Source of the DNA: Halorhabdus sp. BNX81
GTDB taxonomy: Archaea > Halobacteriota > Halobacteria > Halobacteriales > Haloarculaceae
Direction of reading: 5' to 3'
Length of the DNA stretch: 64,000 bases
NCBI RefSeq assembly: GCF_029229925.1
Contig: NZ_CP107254.1
Coordinates: forward strand, 2,170,001-2,234,000
Position 1 is the first letter of the stretch; every line of letters begins with the position of its first letter. The notes beneath the pieces are model-generated. The model was not told where the DNA came from and made no database searches. It was given only the letters and a program-made list of their open reading frames with translations. Positions 34,902-43,592 of this stretch are shown here, one piece after another. The position numbers were made by a program, and so were the translations under genes.

Positions 34902-35073
34902 GTCACCGCAACAGCAGCGAACTGAGCACAGTGTAGCTCGTCTCTGTATCACGGTGCTGGGTGATTGGTGAGTTTTTCATCGACCCCCCGGGTCTCGTGG
35001 GCTATTGCCGGTCGACGAAAACACTAACTTCCAGGCAAGGGTATCACGCGCTATATGGCCGGTTTCGGCCATG
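34902..35073 (+). promoter_or_regulatory. CRISPR leader region
   Basis: A 172-bp gene-free stretch between ilvD and the first repeat. The + strand orientation is inferred from the repeat, whose 3' end GTTGAAGC matches the crRNA handle side of haloarchaeal type I-B repeats. A-rich stretches (GACGAAAACACTAACTT near 35015-35031) and CTATAT at 35051-35056 are candidate promoter elements. One base before repeat 1 is a perfect 7-bp hairpin (35055-35072). Confidence 0.6.
35055..35072 (+). repeat. Hairpin at the leader-repeat junction
   Basis: ATGGCCG-GTTT-CGGCCAT is a perfect 7-bp stem with a GTTT loop, ending one base before repeat 1. The loop-side sequence GGTTTCGGCC partly resembles the repeat start. 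It may mark the leader end for the integration machinery. Confidence 0.55.
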
Positions 35074-36483
35074 GTTTCAGACGGACCCTCGTGGGGTTGA
35101 AGCAGACTACAAAGCCGAACGAACAGAGTAGACTCGTCGGTTTCAGACGGACCCTCGTGGGGTTGAAGCTACCGGAGTTTTTTGATTGTCGCGTGTGCCC
35201 ATTTTGTTTCAGACGGACCCTCGTGGGGTTGAAGCAGGCGATTCCGGTAGGATACAGACCTGGTGACCGTCGTTTCAGACGGACCCTCGTGGGGTTGAAG
35301 CATCGCCGACAGTCGCGGATGGGACGGTATACGTTGGTTTCAGACGGACCCTCGTGGGGTTGAAGCTGGATTGGGATGTCGCGTGACGACTTTAACCGTG
35401 TCGTTTCAGACGGACCCTCGTGGGGTTGAAGCCAACCCGCCCACGCCGTCGTGCGGTACGACTACCACAGTTTCAGACGGACCCTCGTGGGGTTGAAGCA
35501 TGATATACAATACATCTGAGTCATGGGCTGGTTCGTTTCAGACGGACCCTCGTGGGGTTGAAGCGTCTTCCGCGTCGTCGACGGCGACGGGACGGCGGTG
35601 GGTTTCAGACGGACCCTCGTGGGGTTGAAGCGGGAGCCCATCACTGACTGGTTTACGGTCCGTGATCTGGTTTCAGACGGACCCTCGTGGGGTTGAAGCT
35701 GTCGGGTCTTGAGTCGATAGCGTCAACTTGGTCCCGTTTCAGACGGACCCTCGTGGGGTTGAAGCCCGGACGGCCCCGCCGGTAGCCGAGTCTTCCGACT
35801 GTTTCAGACGGACCCTCGTGGGGTTGAAGCATCCGGTGGTGGTAAGACCACCAGAGTTCGGGAGTTGTTTCAGACGGACCCTCGTGGGGTTGAAGCGAGC
35901 GCGTCGCCGAATGTGAGGTCCTCAGTCATGGGTTTCAGACGGACCCTCGTGGGGTTGAAGCTATTGATCCGGATCGTGACGACCCGACCGAAGGCAGTTT
36001 CAGACGGACCCTCGTGGGGTTGAAGCATCCGCACGCGGAAGAGTGACTACGCGATCGAGTGGTTTCAGACGGACCCTCGTGGGGTTGAAGCTATTGATCC
36101 GGATCGTGACGACCCGACCGAAGGCAGTTTCAGACGGACCCTCGTGGGGTTGAAGCATCCGCACGCGGAAGAGTGACTACGCGATCGAGTGGTTTCAGAC
36201 GGACCCTCGTGGGGTTGAAGCGGCGGGAGGATGCCCCAGGCATCGCTGTCGACGGGTTTCAGACGGACCCTCGTGGGGTTGAAGCGAGGCCAGCGCGCCG
36301 ACGAACACGGACATCAACTCCTGTTTCAGACGGACCCTCGTGGGGTTGAAGCCCGGAACATACAACGACTCGGCTTCTAAGACATACTGTTTCAGACGGA
36401 CCCTCGTGGGGTTGAAGCGATCCATGCGAGGTTTTTGATGGGAGGGTAGTACAGTTTCAGACGGACCCTCGTGGGGTTGAAGC
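35074..36483 (+). CRISPR. CRISPR array, 22 repeats and 21 spacers, type I-B-like repeat
   Basis: A 30-bp repeat starting GTTTCAGACGGACCCTCGTG and ending GGGTTGAAGC occurs 22 times. I found no substitution in any copy, including the last. Spacers are 34-38 bp. The repeat is a close relative of the Haloferax type I-B repeat, so processing by Cas6 to an 8-nt GTTGAAGC handle is expected. Transcription is inferred to be + strand, from the leader next to ilvD. Spacers 14 and 16 are identical, as are 15 and 17. No cas gene lies in the window, so the machinery must be encoded elsewhere. Confidence 0.98.
35932..36191 (+). repeat. Tandem 130-bp duplication of two repeat-spacer units inside the array
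   Basis: The unit 35932-36061 (repeat 14, spacer 14, repeat 15, spacer 15) is repeated exactly at 36062-36191. Spacer 14 begins TATTGATCCGGATCG and spacer 15 begins ATCCGCACGCGGAAG. Identity is complete over 130 bp, which points to a recent recombination or slippage event between repeats rather than two independent acquisitions. Confidence 0.95.
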
Positions 36484-36508
36484 GCGACGAAAAATCCACC
36501 GAAGAGAC

Positions 36509-37138
36509 TCACTCGAACAGCCCGGCCATCACGGCGCGTTCGGCCTTCCGGAGGTGATCCGAGACGGTACTGGCCGCACAATCGAGCCGATCGGCGATAT
36601 CAGCCACTGACGCGTCCCGTGGAACATCGTAGTACCCCATCTCGACGGCCATCTGTGCGACCTCCCGCTGGCGGTCCGTCAGCTCAAGGGTCTCCCGGCC
36701 CGGGCCGCGATACTCGCCGATCGACTCGATCGTGACGTCGATCGCGTCCGGAACGGCATCGATCACGCTTTCGAGGGCCTCACTGCGACCCACGATCCTG
36801 AGTCGCGTCGTTCCGTCGGCGTGGTAGATCACCGGCGGAACCAGGACGACGTGTTTGCCGTCGAAGGAATCGCGGAGCTGTCGGTCCATCTCACGGGTCT
36901 CGTGTTCGACGTAGGCGTAGAATGCGTCATCGTCGATCGGCGTGAGATCGTAATCGGTGACGAACCGCGCTGCATCGATCGCCTCACGATAGGGATCGAT
37001 CGGGCCGACGACACGGAACAGCAGGACGTCGAGTTCGCTCCGCGAGAAGTTCCAGATCAACAGCTCCGCCCGCTCGAAGCCCGCAGTCTCCGCGATGAAG
37101 GTGTGCATCGGGTTGCGCCAGTCCGGCGGTTCCTGCAT
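36509..37138 (-). CDS. Bat-type HTH-10 transcriptional regulator
   Basis: About 209 residues. The N-terminal domain of about 150 residues (AETAGFERAELLIWNFSRSE and later HHD-like strands) matches the bacterioopsin-activator regulator type. The C-terminus is a classic HTH-10: LTDRQREVAQMAVEMGYYDV followed by ASVADIADRLDCAASTVSDH. ATG 37138 (MQEPPDW) is preferred; an upstream in-frame start exists at 37180. Its stop codon is 25 bp from the last CRISPR repeat and convergent with the array. The target genes are unknown. Confidence 0.87.
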   Translation of the reverse strand: MQEPPDWRNPMHTFIAETAGFERAELLIWNFSRSELDVLLFRVVGPIDPYREAIDAARFVTDYDLTPIDDDAFYAYVEHETREMDRQLRDSFDGKHVVLVPPVIYHADGTTRLRIVGRSEALESVIDAVPDAIDVTIESIGEYRGPGRETLELTDRQREVAQMAVEMGYYDVPRDASVADIADRLDCAASTVSDHLRKAERAVMAGLFE

Positions 37139-37239
37139 GGTGGCGGCGAGCGATTTCACAGCCGGCCTTGCCACCTGCACTTCAAGGGACTAGTGAATTC
37201 GGCAAAACCGGCTTTGGCTGAGTGCCCGTTCGCCGGCGT

Positions 37240-38889
37240 ATGTGCGCCGTGCAGCGGACTGGTCGCGAGCGACGGGCGGACTGGGAGACGGTCGTCGAGG
37301 ATCTCGATGGGGTAATCGACCGCGAGACCCACGAAAACGCGCCCGGGGTCGTCGTCCGAGCCGACGCCGTGGCTGCCGTCCTCGAAGCGCTCCGTGACAG
37401 CGCCGGGTTCGACCACTGTGCCTGCGTCACCGGCCAGGAGTACGACGACCGCTTCGAGACGATCTATCACCTCCGGCGGTACGACGAGCCGACTCGCGAA
37501 CTCAGCGTCGTCGTTCCGACGAGTGCCGAGAATCCAGTGAGTCAGTCGGGCGCATCAGTGTACGAGACGGCCGACTGGCACGAGCGGGAGATCTATGATC
37601 TGCTGGGTATCGAGTACGAGGGGCACCCGGACCTCCGCCGAATTTTGCTCCCCGAGACCTGGCAGGGCCACCCGCTCCGAGAGGGATACGATCAGACCCA
37701 GTCGCAGGTCGTAACCCATCGGGAGAACGTCAACCCGATCGCCGATGACCACCAGCAAGGGCCGGACACGATGTTGCTCAACATCGGCCCCCACCACCCC
37801 GCGACTCACGGTGTGCTCCACGTCCAGTTGACCCTGGACGGCGAGACAGTCGTCGACGCCGAACCCGACATCGGCTACATCCACCGCTGTGAGGAACAAA
37901 TGTGCCAGCAGGGCACCTATCGCCATCAGATCATGCCCTACCCCGACCGGTGGGACTGGGGCGGTGGGGGGCTGCTCAACGAATGGGCTTACGCCCGCAC
38001 CGCCGAGGATCTGGCGGACATCGAGGTACCGGAATACGCCCAGGTCCTGCGGACGATGAGCGCTGAACTCTCACGGATGCTCAGCCACTTCCTCGCAGTG
38101 GGTGCCTACGCGCTGGACGTGATCGGGGACTTCACGGCGACGTTCATGTACGCGATCGAGGACCGCGAACGGATCCAGAGCCTGCTGGAGGATCTGACCG
38201 GCCAGCGGCTCATGTTCAACTACTTCCGGCTCGGCGGTGTCGCCTGGGATCTACCCCAGCCACGCGATGCATTTCTGGAGAGTGTCCGGGAGTTCCTCGC
38301 CTACCTACCGGACCGCCTGGCCGAATACCACGACCTCCTCAGTGCCAACGAGATCCTCCAGCTGCGGACGCTCGACACGGGACATCTCGACCCCAACGTC
38401 GCGAAGTCCTACGGCGTCACGGGGCCAGTCGCCCGCGGGTCGGGGATCGACTACGACCTCCGGCGGGACGATCCCTACGGCTACTACGACGAACTCGACT
38501 GGTCGGTCGTCACCGAGGACGGCTGTGACAACTACGCCCGCCTGCTGGTTCGGATGCGCGAACTCGAGGAGTCGGCGAGCATCGTCGCTCAGTGCGTCGA
38601 TCTGCTCGAAGACTGGCCCGCCGAGGACCGGACGATCCAGTCGAACGTCCCCCGGACAGTTCGGCCCGAACCCGACGCCGAGACCTATCGGGCCGTCGAG
38701 GCTGCCAAAGGCGAACTCGGCATCTACATCCGCAGCGATGGGACGGACAGCCCGGCACGGTTCAAGATCCGCGGCCCCTCGTTCTCGAACCTCCAGGCCC
38801 TCCCCGAGATGGCCACCGGCGAGTACATCGCGGACTTCATCGCGACGCTCGGCAGTCTGGACACGATCATGGGGGAAGTCGATCGGTAA
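37240..38889 (+). CDS. nuoCD: NADH dehydrogenase-like complex subunit CD (NuoC-NuoD fusion)
   Basis: About 549 residues. Residues about 1-165 are NuoC-like, ending ADWHEREIYDLLGIEYEGHP and RRILLPETWQGHPLREGY. The remainder is NuoD-like, starting LLNIGPHHPATHGVLHVQL, with GYIHRCEEQMCQQGTYRHQ and the final LDTIMGEVDR. These form the peripheral-arm core of complex I, where quinone is reduced. Haloarchaea normally keep this fused gene inside the nuo operon. Here it stands alone, between a Bat-type regulator and a MATE exporter. It is either a relocated copy or a paralogue. A GTG at 37222 is an alternative start. Confidence 0.9.
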   Translation: MCAVQRTGRERRADWETVVEDLDGVIDRETHENAPGVVVRADAVAAVLEALRDSAGFDHCACVTGQEYDDRFETIYHLRRYDEPTRELSVVVPTSAENPVSQSGASVYETADWHEREIYDLLGIEYEGHPDLRRILLPETWQGHPLREGYDQTQSQVVTHRENVNPIADDHQQGPDTMLLNIGPHHPATHGVLHVQLTLDGETVVDAEPDIGYIHRCEEQMCQQGTYRHQIMPYPDRWDWGGGGLLNEWAYARTAEDLADIEVPEYAQVLRTMSAELSRMLSHFLAVGAYALDVIGDFTATFMYAIEDRERIQSLLEDLTGQRLMFNYFRLGGVAWDLPQPRDAFLESVREFLAYLPDRLAEYHDLLSANEILQLRTLDTGHLDPNVAKSYGVTGPVARGSGIDYDLRRDDPYGYYDELDWSVVTEDGCDNYARLLVRMRELEESASIVAQCVDLLEDWPAEDRTIQSNVPRTVRPEPDAETYRAVEAAKGELGIYIRSDGTDSPARFKIRGPSFSNLQALPEMATGEYIADFIATLGSLDTIMGEVDR

Positions 38890-39002
38890 GGGCGTGGACA
38901 TAGCCAACGAAGCCGCGTCCGCGGGTGCTCGATGTGCCTCCGACATCTCGACGGTCCGTCGGGTGGCGAAGTTAGACAGGGTGGGGCGAAAGAGTTCGGC
39001 GC

Positions 39003-40430
39003 TCACCCGGCCGTAGCACCGTCGTTTTCCCCCTCGATCTCACCCGCCCCCTGTGGCTCGGCGGCGCGTTCGAACAATCCCCGGCGGCTGGTGTAGACGA
39101 AGTACGCAAGCAGCCAGGTGGCGGCCGCGACGTTCGAGAGCGTGATTGCCCAGAAGACGGCCGTGACGTCGAAGGTGAGGACGTAGACGCCGACAATGGC
39201 AACCGGAACCCGCACCGCCCAGTACTGGGCCAGCGTCGAGACCATGCTGACCTTCGTCTCGCCCGCGCCGTTGAACCCGGCCTCGACGGTGTAGATCGCC
39301 CCCAGCGCCCAGTAGCCGTAGGCCAGGATCTGGAGGTACGCGACGGTGTATGTGAGATCCGGCCCCACCATCCCCGGCACGAAGACGTGGGCGATGAACT
39401 CGGGAAAGAGCCACTGGACGACGCCGAGAACGCCCAGGCCGACCGCGGCCATGACGACGGCGATCCAGGTCGTCCGCCGGGCGCGTTCGAAGTGTGCGGC
39501 GCCGAGGTTCTGGCCGACAACGCTGGTCGCCGCCTGAGCGAGACCCTGGGCCGGAACGAAGACGACGGTCGCGACGCGTGAGCCGAGGTGGTAGGCCGCC
39601 AGGCCCGCCGCGCCCCCTGCAAATGAGACCACCGCGATCACGACGAGGCGGGCGAGTTGCCGACCGAGATTCTGGCCCGCGACCGGCGCGCCGACAGTGA
39701 CGACCTCGCGAGCGGTCGCGAGGCGAGGTCTGACAGCGTCGGCGGTGAGCCGGAACCCCTCCCGACCGTGGAGGACGACCGCGATGGCGACCAGTGCACC
39801 GACGCCGTAGCCGATACCCGTCGCAAGTGCCGCGCCGAACACTTCCAGGCGTGGGAACGGGCCATACCCGAGGATGAGTAGCGGATCCACCACGACGTTG
39901 ACGAGGATCGCGACGGCGTTGACGGACAGCGCGATCCGCGTCTGGCCCCAGCCGGTGAAACCGGCTTCGAGGGTGTCCGACAGCGACGTGGTGAAGAGGG
40001 CGGGGATGTAGGCCGTCAGGTACGCGACCGCGTACGTCGCGACCTGGGCCTCGTCGGTGAAGCGATCGACGATCGGTTCGGCCCCGACGAGGACGGCAAC
40101 GCCGACGACGGCAGCGAGGGGCATCGCGAGGGCAGCACCGGTAAACGGCACCCGCCGGGCGGCCGCTTCGTCGCCAGCTCCGACGCGCTGGGAGGTGATG
40201 ACCTGCGTCCCGGTGAAGAGCATCATGAACGGGACCAACAGCAGACCGACGAAAACGGCGGCGAGGCCGACCGCGGCGACGGCCGTCCCGCCCAGCCGCC
40301 CCACCCAGAACAGGTCGACGACCTCCTGGGCGACTAAGGCGAAGTTCTGGACGACCAGCGGCGCAGCGAGCACGACCAGCACGCGCGAGAGCGACCCGCT
40401 GACGATGTCCTCCCGTGAGGCATCAAGCAT
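39003..40430 (-). CDS. MATE-family efflux transporter
   Basis: About 475 residues with twelve hydrophobic helices. Family features: LVVLAAPLVVQNFALVAQEV, VDLFWVGRLGGTAVAAVGLA in the first half, and the matching second-half segment NLGRQLARLVVIAVVSFAGG. MATE proteins export drugs or metabolites in exchange for Na+ or H+. A purine-rich GGGAGGAG lies 12 bp before the ATG at 40430, but the upstream TTAAATA TATA box at about 26 bp suggests a leaderless start. The substrate is unknown. Confidence 0.92.
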   Translation of the reverse strand: MLDASREDIVSGSLSRVLVVLAAPLVVQNFALVAQEVVDLFWVGRLGGTAVAAVGLAAVFVGLLLVPFMMLFTGTQVITSQRVGAGDEAAARRVPFTGAALAMPLAAVVGVAVLVGAEPIVDRFTDEAQVATYAVAYLTAYIPALFTTSLSDTLEAGFTGWGQTRIALSVNAVAILVNVVVDPLLILGYGPFPRLEVFGAALATGIGYGVGALVAIAVVLHGREGFRLTADAVRPRLATAREVVTVGAPVAGQNLGRQLARLVVIAVVSFAGGAAGLAAYHLGSRVATVVFVPAQGLAQAATSVVGQNLGAAHFERARRTTWIAVVMAAVGLGVLGVVQWLFPEFIAHVFVPGMVGPDLTYTVAYLQILAYGYWALGAIYTVEAGFNGAGETKVSMVSTLAQYWAVRVPVAIVGVYVLTFDVTAVFWAITLSNVAAATWLLAYFVYTSRRGLFERAAEPQGAGEIEGENDGATAG

Positions 40431-40455
40431 GGGATGGTGACTCTCCTCCCGCATA

Positions 40456-40464
40456 TGTTAAATA
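40456..40464 (-). promoter_or_regulatory. TATA box of the MATE gene
   Basis: The minus strand reads ATATTTAAC, centred about 30 bp upstream of the MATE ATG at 40430, consistent with a leaderless transcript. Confidence 0.45.
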
Positions 40465-40697
40465 TCCATTGTTTGTGTAGTGTTGACAAAACGCGATCCA
40501 AAATCGCCGACAGTGCACGACTCGGACGTGGGTCGCCGGTGGTCGAAGTGGGCACGGACAGATCGCGATCCGCACTACAACGATGTCGATCGGGAGGTAA
40601 TTCCGGGGAGGATACCGCAGTGAAAGACGAGAGTCGGTCACAGCGAGGACAGTGTCGGAGGACCACTGGACGCCCGGTGAAGCTGAGTATGGCACGA

Positions 40698-41387
40698 TCA
40701 GCTCAGAAACAGCCGCCGATCGGCGTCTTCGTGACGTGCCGCCGCGGTCTCAATGCCGGGCGTAAACGACTGGAGGTCGGCAGCCGATCGCTCGGCGCTG
40801 GTGGCCACAGCCCGGGTCATGGCCGGACGAAGGTCGACGAGCAGCCGCTGGAGATCGGTGTGGCCGACCGTGAGCAACCGCTGGGCGGCCTGGAGTTGAC
40901 TCGCGACGAACGCGTGGACGAAGGCCCCAGCCGCTTGGCGGCCATCGAGCCCTTCGACGGCCGCCACGAGCGCGAACGCTGCGGGATAGGTCCCGGGAGC
41001 GGCCGCGTCGTCGACACGCGCTGCGTACGTCGAGATGCGGTCGTCTGCCAGCGTTTCCCGGGAGAGATCCAAAAGCCGACGACCGGACGCACGAGTACTC
41101 TCGCGAAACTCCGCCGGCAGCGTCACAGCGAGTACTCGCCGGTCGATCTCGACGACGCGGTCGAGATCCCCGGCTCCGGCCGCTTGTCGGGCGGCCCGAA
41201 CGGCGACGGCATCACAGACTGCGAGTTGTCGAGCCAGGACCGTCTCGAGGAGCTGGCGGAGATCGGCGGCGTCGGTCACGCGGTCCTCCGCCACAAGCTG
41301 TTCGAGCCCGTACGACAGCGAGTCGCTGCCGGTCGGCAGCATCGAGTCGGCCAGCCGCATCGCGGCGAACGCGGGGCCGTCGCTCAT
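40698..41387 (-). CDS. ureF: Urease accessory protein UreF
   Basis: A 229-residue all-helical protein that gates GTP hydrolysis by UreG during nickel insertion into urease. It contains LADSMLPTGSDSLSYGLEQL, the UreF start motif, and AFVHAFVASQLQAAQRLLTV. It is the last gene of the urease operon, overlapping ureE by four bases. The C-terminus carries the usual short tail for UreD binding. Confidence 0.93.
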   Translation of the reverse strand: MSDGPAFAAMRLADSMLPTGSDSLSYGLEQLVAEDRVTDAADLRQLLETVLARQLAVCDAVAVRAARQAAGAGDLDRVVEIDRRVLAVTLPAEFRESTRASGRRLLDLSRETLADDRISTYAARVDDAAAPGTYPAAFALVAAVEGLDGRQAAGAFVHAFVASQLQAAQRLLTVGHTDLQRLLVDLRPAMTRAVATSAERSAADLQSFTPGIETAAARHEDADRRLFLS

Positions 41388-42064
41388 CCGGACCCCCCTG
41401 TGTCGTCGGGCCGACCGCTCCCGGTCGCGTCGTGACCGTGCTCGTGTGCCGATCCGTGAGCGTGCTCGTGCGCGGGGCCGTGGGCGTGTTCGTGGTCTTC
41501 TGGACCGTGCGCGTGGCCGTTCGGTTCGTGCTCGTGGGTCGATCCCCGGTCGCGGTCTCCGGAAGCGTGCGCGTGATCGGGACTCGAGTGGCTGTGTTCC
41601 GGTGGGTCCGACTCGTCGAACAGGGTCGGATCGACCGTACGGCGAGTCACCTCGGCGCCATCCGGGAGCCGCGCACGGATCGCATCGGCGATGGGACGGT
41701 CGGCTTCGACAGGGACGAACGCCGTTGCATCCTCAACCACGAGATCGTAGTGGCGGTTCCCGAGAAAGTGCCCCAGTTCGAGGAGACACCCGTGGGTCCC
41801 GCCGTCGTCCGCGAGGGCACTCACGTCGATCGCCAGTGCCGGCCGATCCTCGAACGCGATGGCGATGGCGCGGTCGTCGTCAGCGTAGACGACATCGCCC
41901 GCCTCGACGCTGGTGTCACCGAGCACCAGCCCGACGTCCGTGCCGGCATCGGTCGTCGTTCGGACGCGCGATCGCTTGCGTTCGGCGTCGCTCAACCGGA
42001 CGTATTCGATTGTGCGGTCGTCGAACGCCGCGATCGAGCCGACGACCGTTTCGGCGACGATCAT
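41384..42064 (-). CDS. ureE: Urease nickel metallochaperone UreE with His-rich tail
   Basis: A 226-residue protein. The N-terminal domain (RVRTTTDAGTDVGLVLGDTS) and the metal-binding C-terminal domain (LLELGHFLGNRHYDLVVEDA) match UreE. After about residue 155 comes a tail with about 20 His residues alternating with Glu, Gly and Asp (HEHGHDATG and similar). UreE delivers Ni2+ to the UreDFG complex, and the tail likely stores nickel. The ATG shares its last base region with the ureD stop codon (TGATG). The 72-residue shadow extension upstream is not part of the gene. Confidence 0.93.
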   Translation of the reverse strand: MIVAETVVGSIAAFDDRTIEYVRLSDAERKRSRVRTTTDAGTDVGLVLGDTSVEAGDVVYADDDRAIAIAFEDRPALAIDVSALADDGGTHGCLLELGHFLGNRHYDLVVEDATAFVPVEADRPIADAIRARLPDGAEVTRRTVDPTLFDESDPPEHSHSSPDHAHASGDRDRGSTHEHEPNGHAHGPEDHEHAHGPAHEHAHGSAHEHGHDATGSGRPDDTGGSG

Positions 42065-42969
42065 CAGTACTTTCTGAGCGCCGGCGCGGGAACGCCGAGC
42101 AGTCGCTGCCGTGCGCCGTCCCAGGCGGCGTGCAGCGTGTCGGTCACCGATTCGGTACTGTCCCCAACTACCCGCACCCAGGAACCGGCGTCGTTGGGGA
42201 GCGTCGAGACGCCGGCCTCGGGATCGCAATCGGCGACCCGGTCGGCCATCGCGTCGGCGAGGGATGCGGCCGGACACTCGGTCGTCGTGACGGCATACAG
42301 CGTCCCGAAGACGTCGCCGCTGAGCACGCCGGTCGTCCGCGGTCCGGCTCCGTCGTCGCCTGGCGAAAGGGTGAGCCGATCGGCGAACAGCCGCCCGTCC
42401 GGCCCGCTGGCCTCGACTCCGGCGGCGTAGCGGTCGAACTCGAAGGCCTCGCCGCGGGCAAGTCGGCCGGGGACGATCACCTCGCCGACGATCGCCGTGG
42501 CCGCCGATCCCAACTCGATCGTCAGCGACTGGGTGTACCTCGCGTCCGGGTAGAGAATCGTCGCCCCCGGGACGTATTCGAGATGGGTGCCGTCCCCGGC
42601 TGCCACTTCGATCTCCGCCCGGGCGAAATTGTGGGTCATCGACTGGACTTTCGTCGCGCTCTGGGTCGAGACCAGCGCGGTCGCGCCCTGACGGGCGCGG
42701 ATCGAGACGTCGTGTCGGTCACCCTGGGCGACGCCGCCGGTCGGTGACTGGACGTAGACGGCCGTCCCGTCCGCCGGCGGTGCGTGATCGAGCGTCCCCG
42801 AGACGTGAAAGGGGACACGGGCGAAGTCGCGCTGGAGAACCGTTCCACTGTCGGCGTCGGTCCCGAAGAGGAGTTCGAGCCGGCCGTCCTTGCCCGGCGA
42901 CCCCACGGCCGCCTGGGGGACCGCCTCGCCGGCGTACTGCTCGAACCCGCGGGGAACGTCGGCGGCCAT
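42064..42969 (-). CDS. ureD: Urease accessory protein UreD (UreH)
   Basis: A 301-residue beta-rich scaffold that binds apo-urease and accepts nickel from UreG. The block VYVQSPTGGVAQGDRHDVSI is the family motif, with ALVSTQSATKVQSM and EYVPGATILYPDARYTQSL following. It starts directly at the ureG stop codon and runs into ureE, in the order G-D-E-F. Confidence 0.94.
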   Translation of the reverse strand: MAADVPRGFEQYAGEAVPQAAVGSPGKDGRLELLFGTDADSGTVLQRDFARVPFHVSGTLDHAPPADGTAVYVQSPTGGVAQGDRHDVSIRARQGATALVSTQSATKVQSMTHNFARAEIEVAAGDGTHLEYVPGATILYPDARYTQSLTIELGSAATAIVGEVIVPGRLARGEAFEFDRYAAGVEASGPDGRLFADRLTLSPGDDGAGPRTTGVLSGDVFGTLYAVTTTECPAASLADAMADRVADCDPEAGVSTLPNDAGSWVRVVGDSTESVTDTLHAAWDGARQRLLGVPAPALRKY

Positions 42970-43592
42970 CAGGCGAACAACACCTCCTCGGAGAGGTACT
43001 CGCGGACCTGCGCGATGCCGTCGCCGTCCTTGCAGTTGGTGAACACGGTCGGCCCCTCCCGGACGCGGTCGGCGTCGGCGGCCATGACGTCGAGGTCAGC
43101 ACCGACGTGGGGGGCCAGATCGGTCTTGTTGATCACCAGCAGGTCGGCATCGACGACGCCCGGGCCGCGTTTGCGCGGGATGTCCTCGCCCTCCGCCGCC
43201 GAGATGACGAACGCGTAGTAGTCGGCCAGTTCGGGATCGAACGTCGCCCCGAGGTTGTCCCCGCCGCTCTCGACGATCACGACATCCAGGGCCGGATGCG
43301 AGTCGAGAAAGGCGTCGATCTGTTCGAGGTTCATCGAGGGGTCCTCGCGGATACCCGTATGCGGGCACGCGCCGGTTTCGACCCCGGCGACCAGCTCGTC
43401 CGGGACGATCCCGGCGAAGCGCTCCCGAAGCGCGTCGGCGTCCTCCTGGGTGAGGATGTCGTTGGCGATGACGCCCACGTCGAGGCCGGCCTCGCGCAGG
43501 CGGGGAACGAGATCGGCGATCAGCGAGGTTTTGCCCGAGCCGACCGGCCCGCCGATCCCGACCGTCGCCACGTCGCGGTGGGTCGGACTCAT
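42969..43592 (-). CDS. ureG: Urease accessory GTPase UreG
   Basis: A 207-residue SIMIBI GTPase driving nickel insertion. The P-loop is [40 protein letters not shown] is the nickel-binding CPH motif region, [20 protein letters not shown] follows, and [13 protein letters not shown] is the guanine-specificity block. It overlaps ureA by four bases. Confidence 0.97.
   Translation of the reverse strand: MSPTHRDVATVGIGGPVGSGKTSLIADLVPRLREAGLDVGVIANDILTQEDADALRERFAGIVPDELVAGVETGACPHTGIREDPSMNLEQIDAFLDSHPALDVVIVESGGDNLGATFDPELADYYAFVISAAEGEDIPRKRGPGVVDADLLVINKTDLAPHVGADLDVMAADADRVREGPTVFTNCKDGDGIAQVREYLSEEVLFA

Noticed and set aside
35055-35363. Open frames running through the CRISPR repeats
   Set aside because: They arise from the repeat period; the repeated peptide FRRTLVGLK is just the translated repeat.
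35074-36483. Minus-strand orientation of the CRISPR array
   Set aside because: The repeat end GTTGAAGC matches the known handle side in Haloferax-type repeats, and the candidate leader lies on the ilvD side. The opposite side has only 25 bp before the next gene.
38890-39002. Possible tRNA or small RNA between nuoCD and the MATE gene
   Set aside because: No cloverleaf or conserved T-loop sequence could be found.
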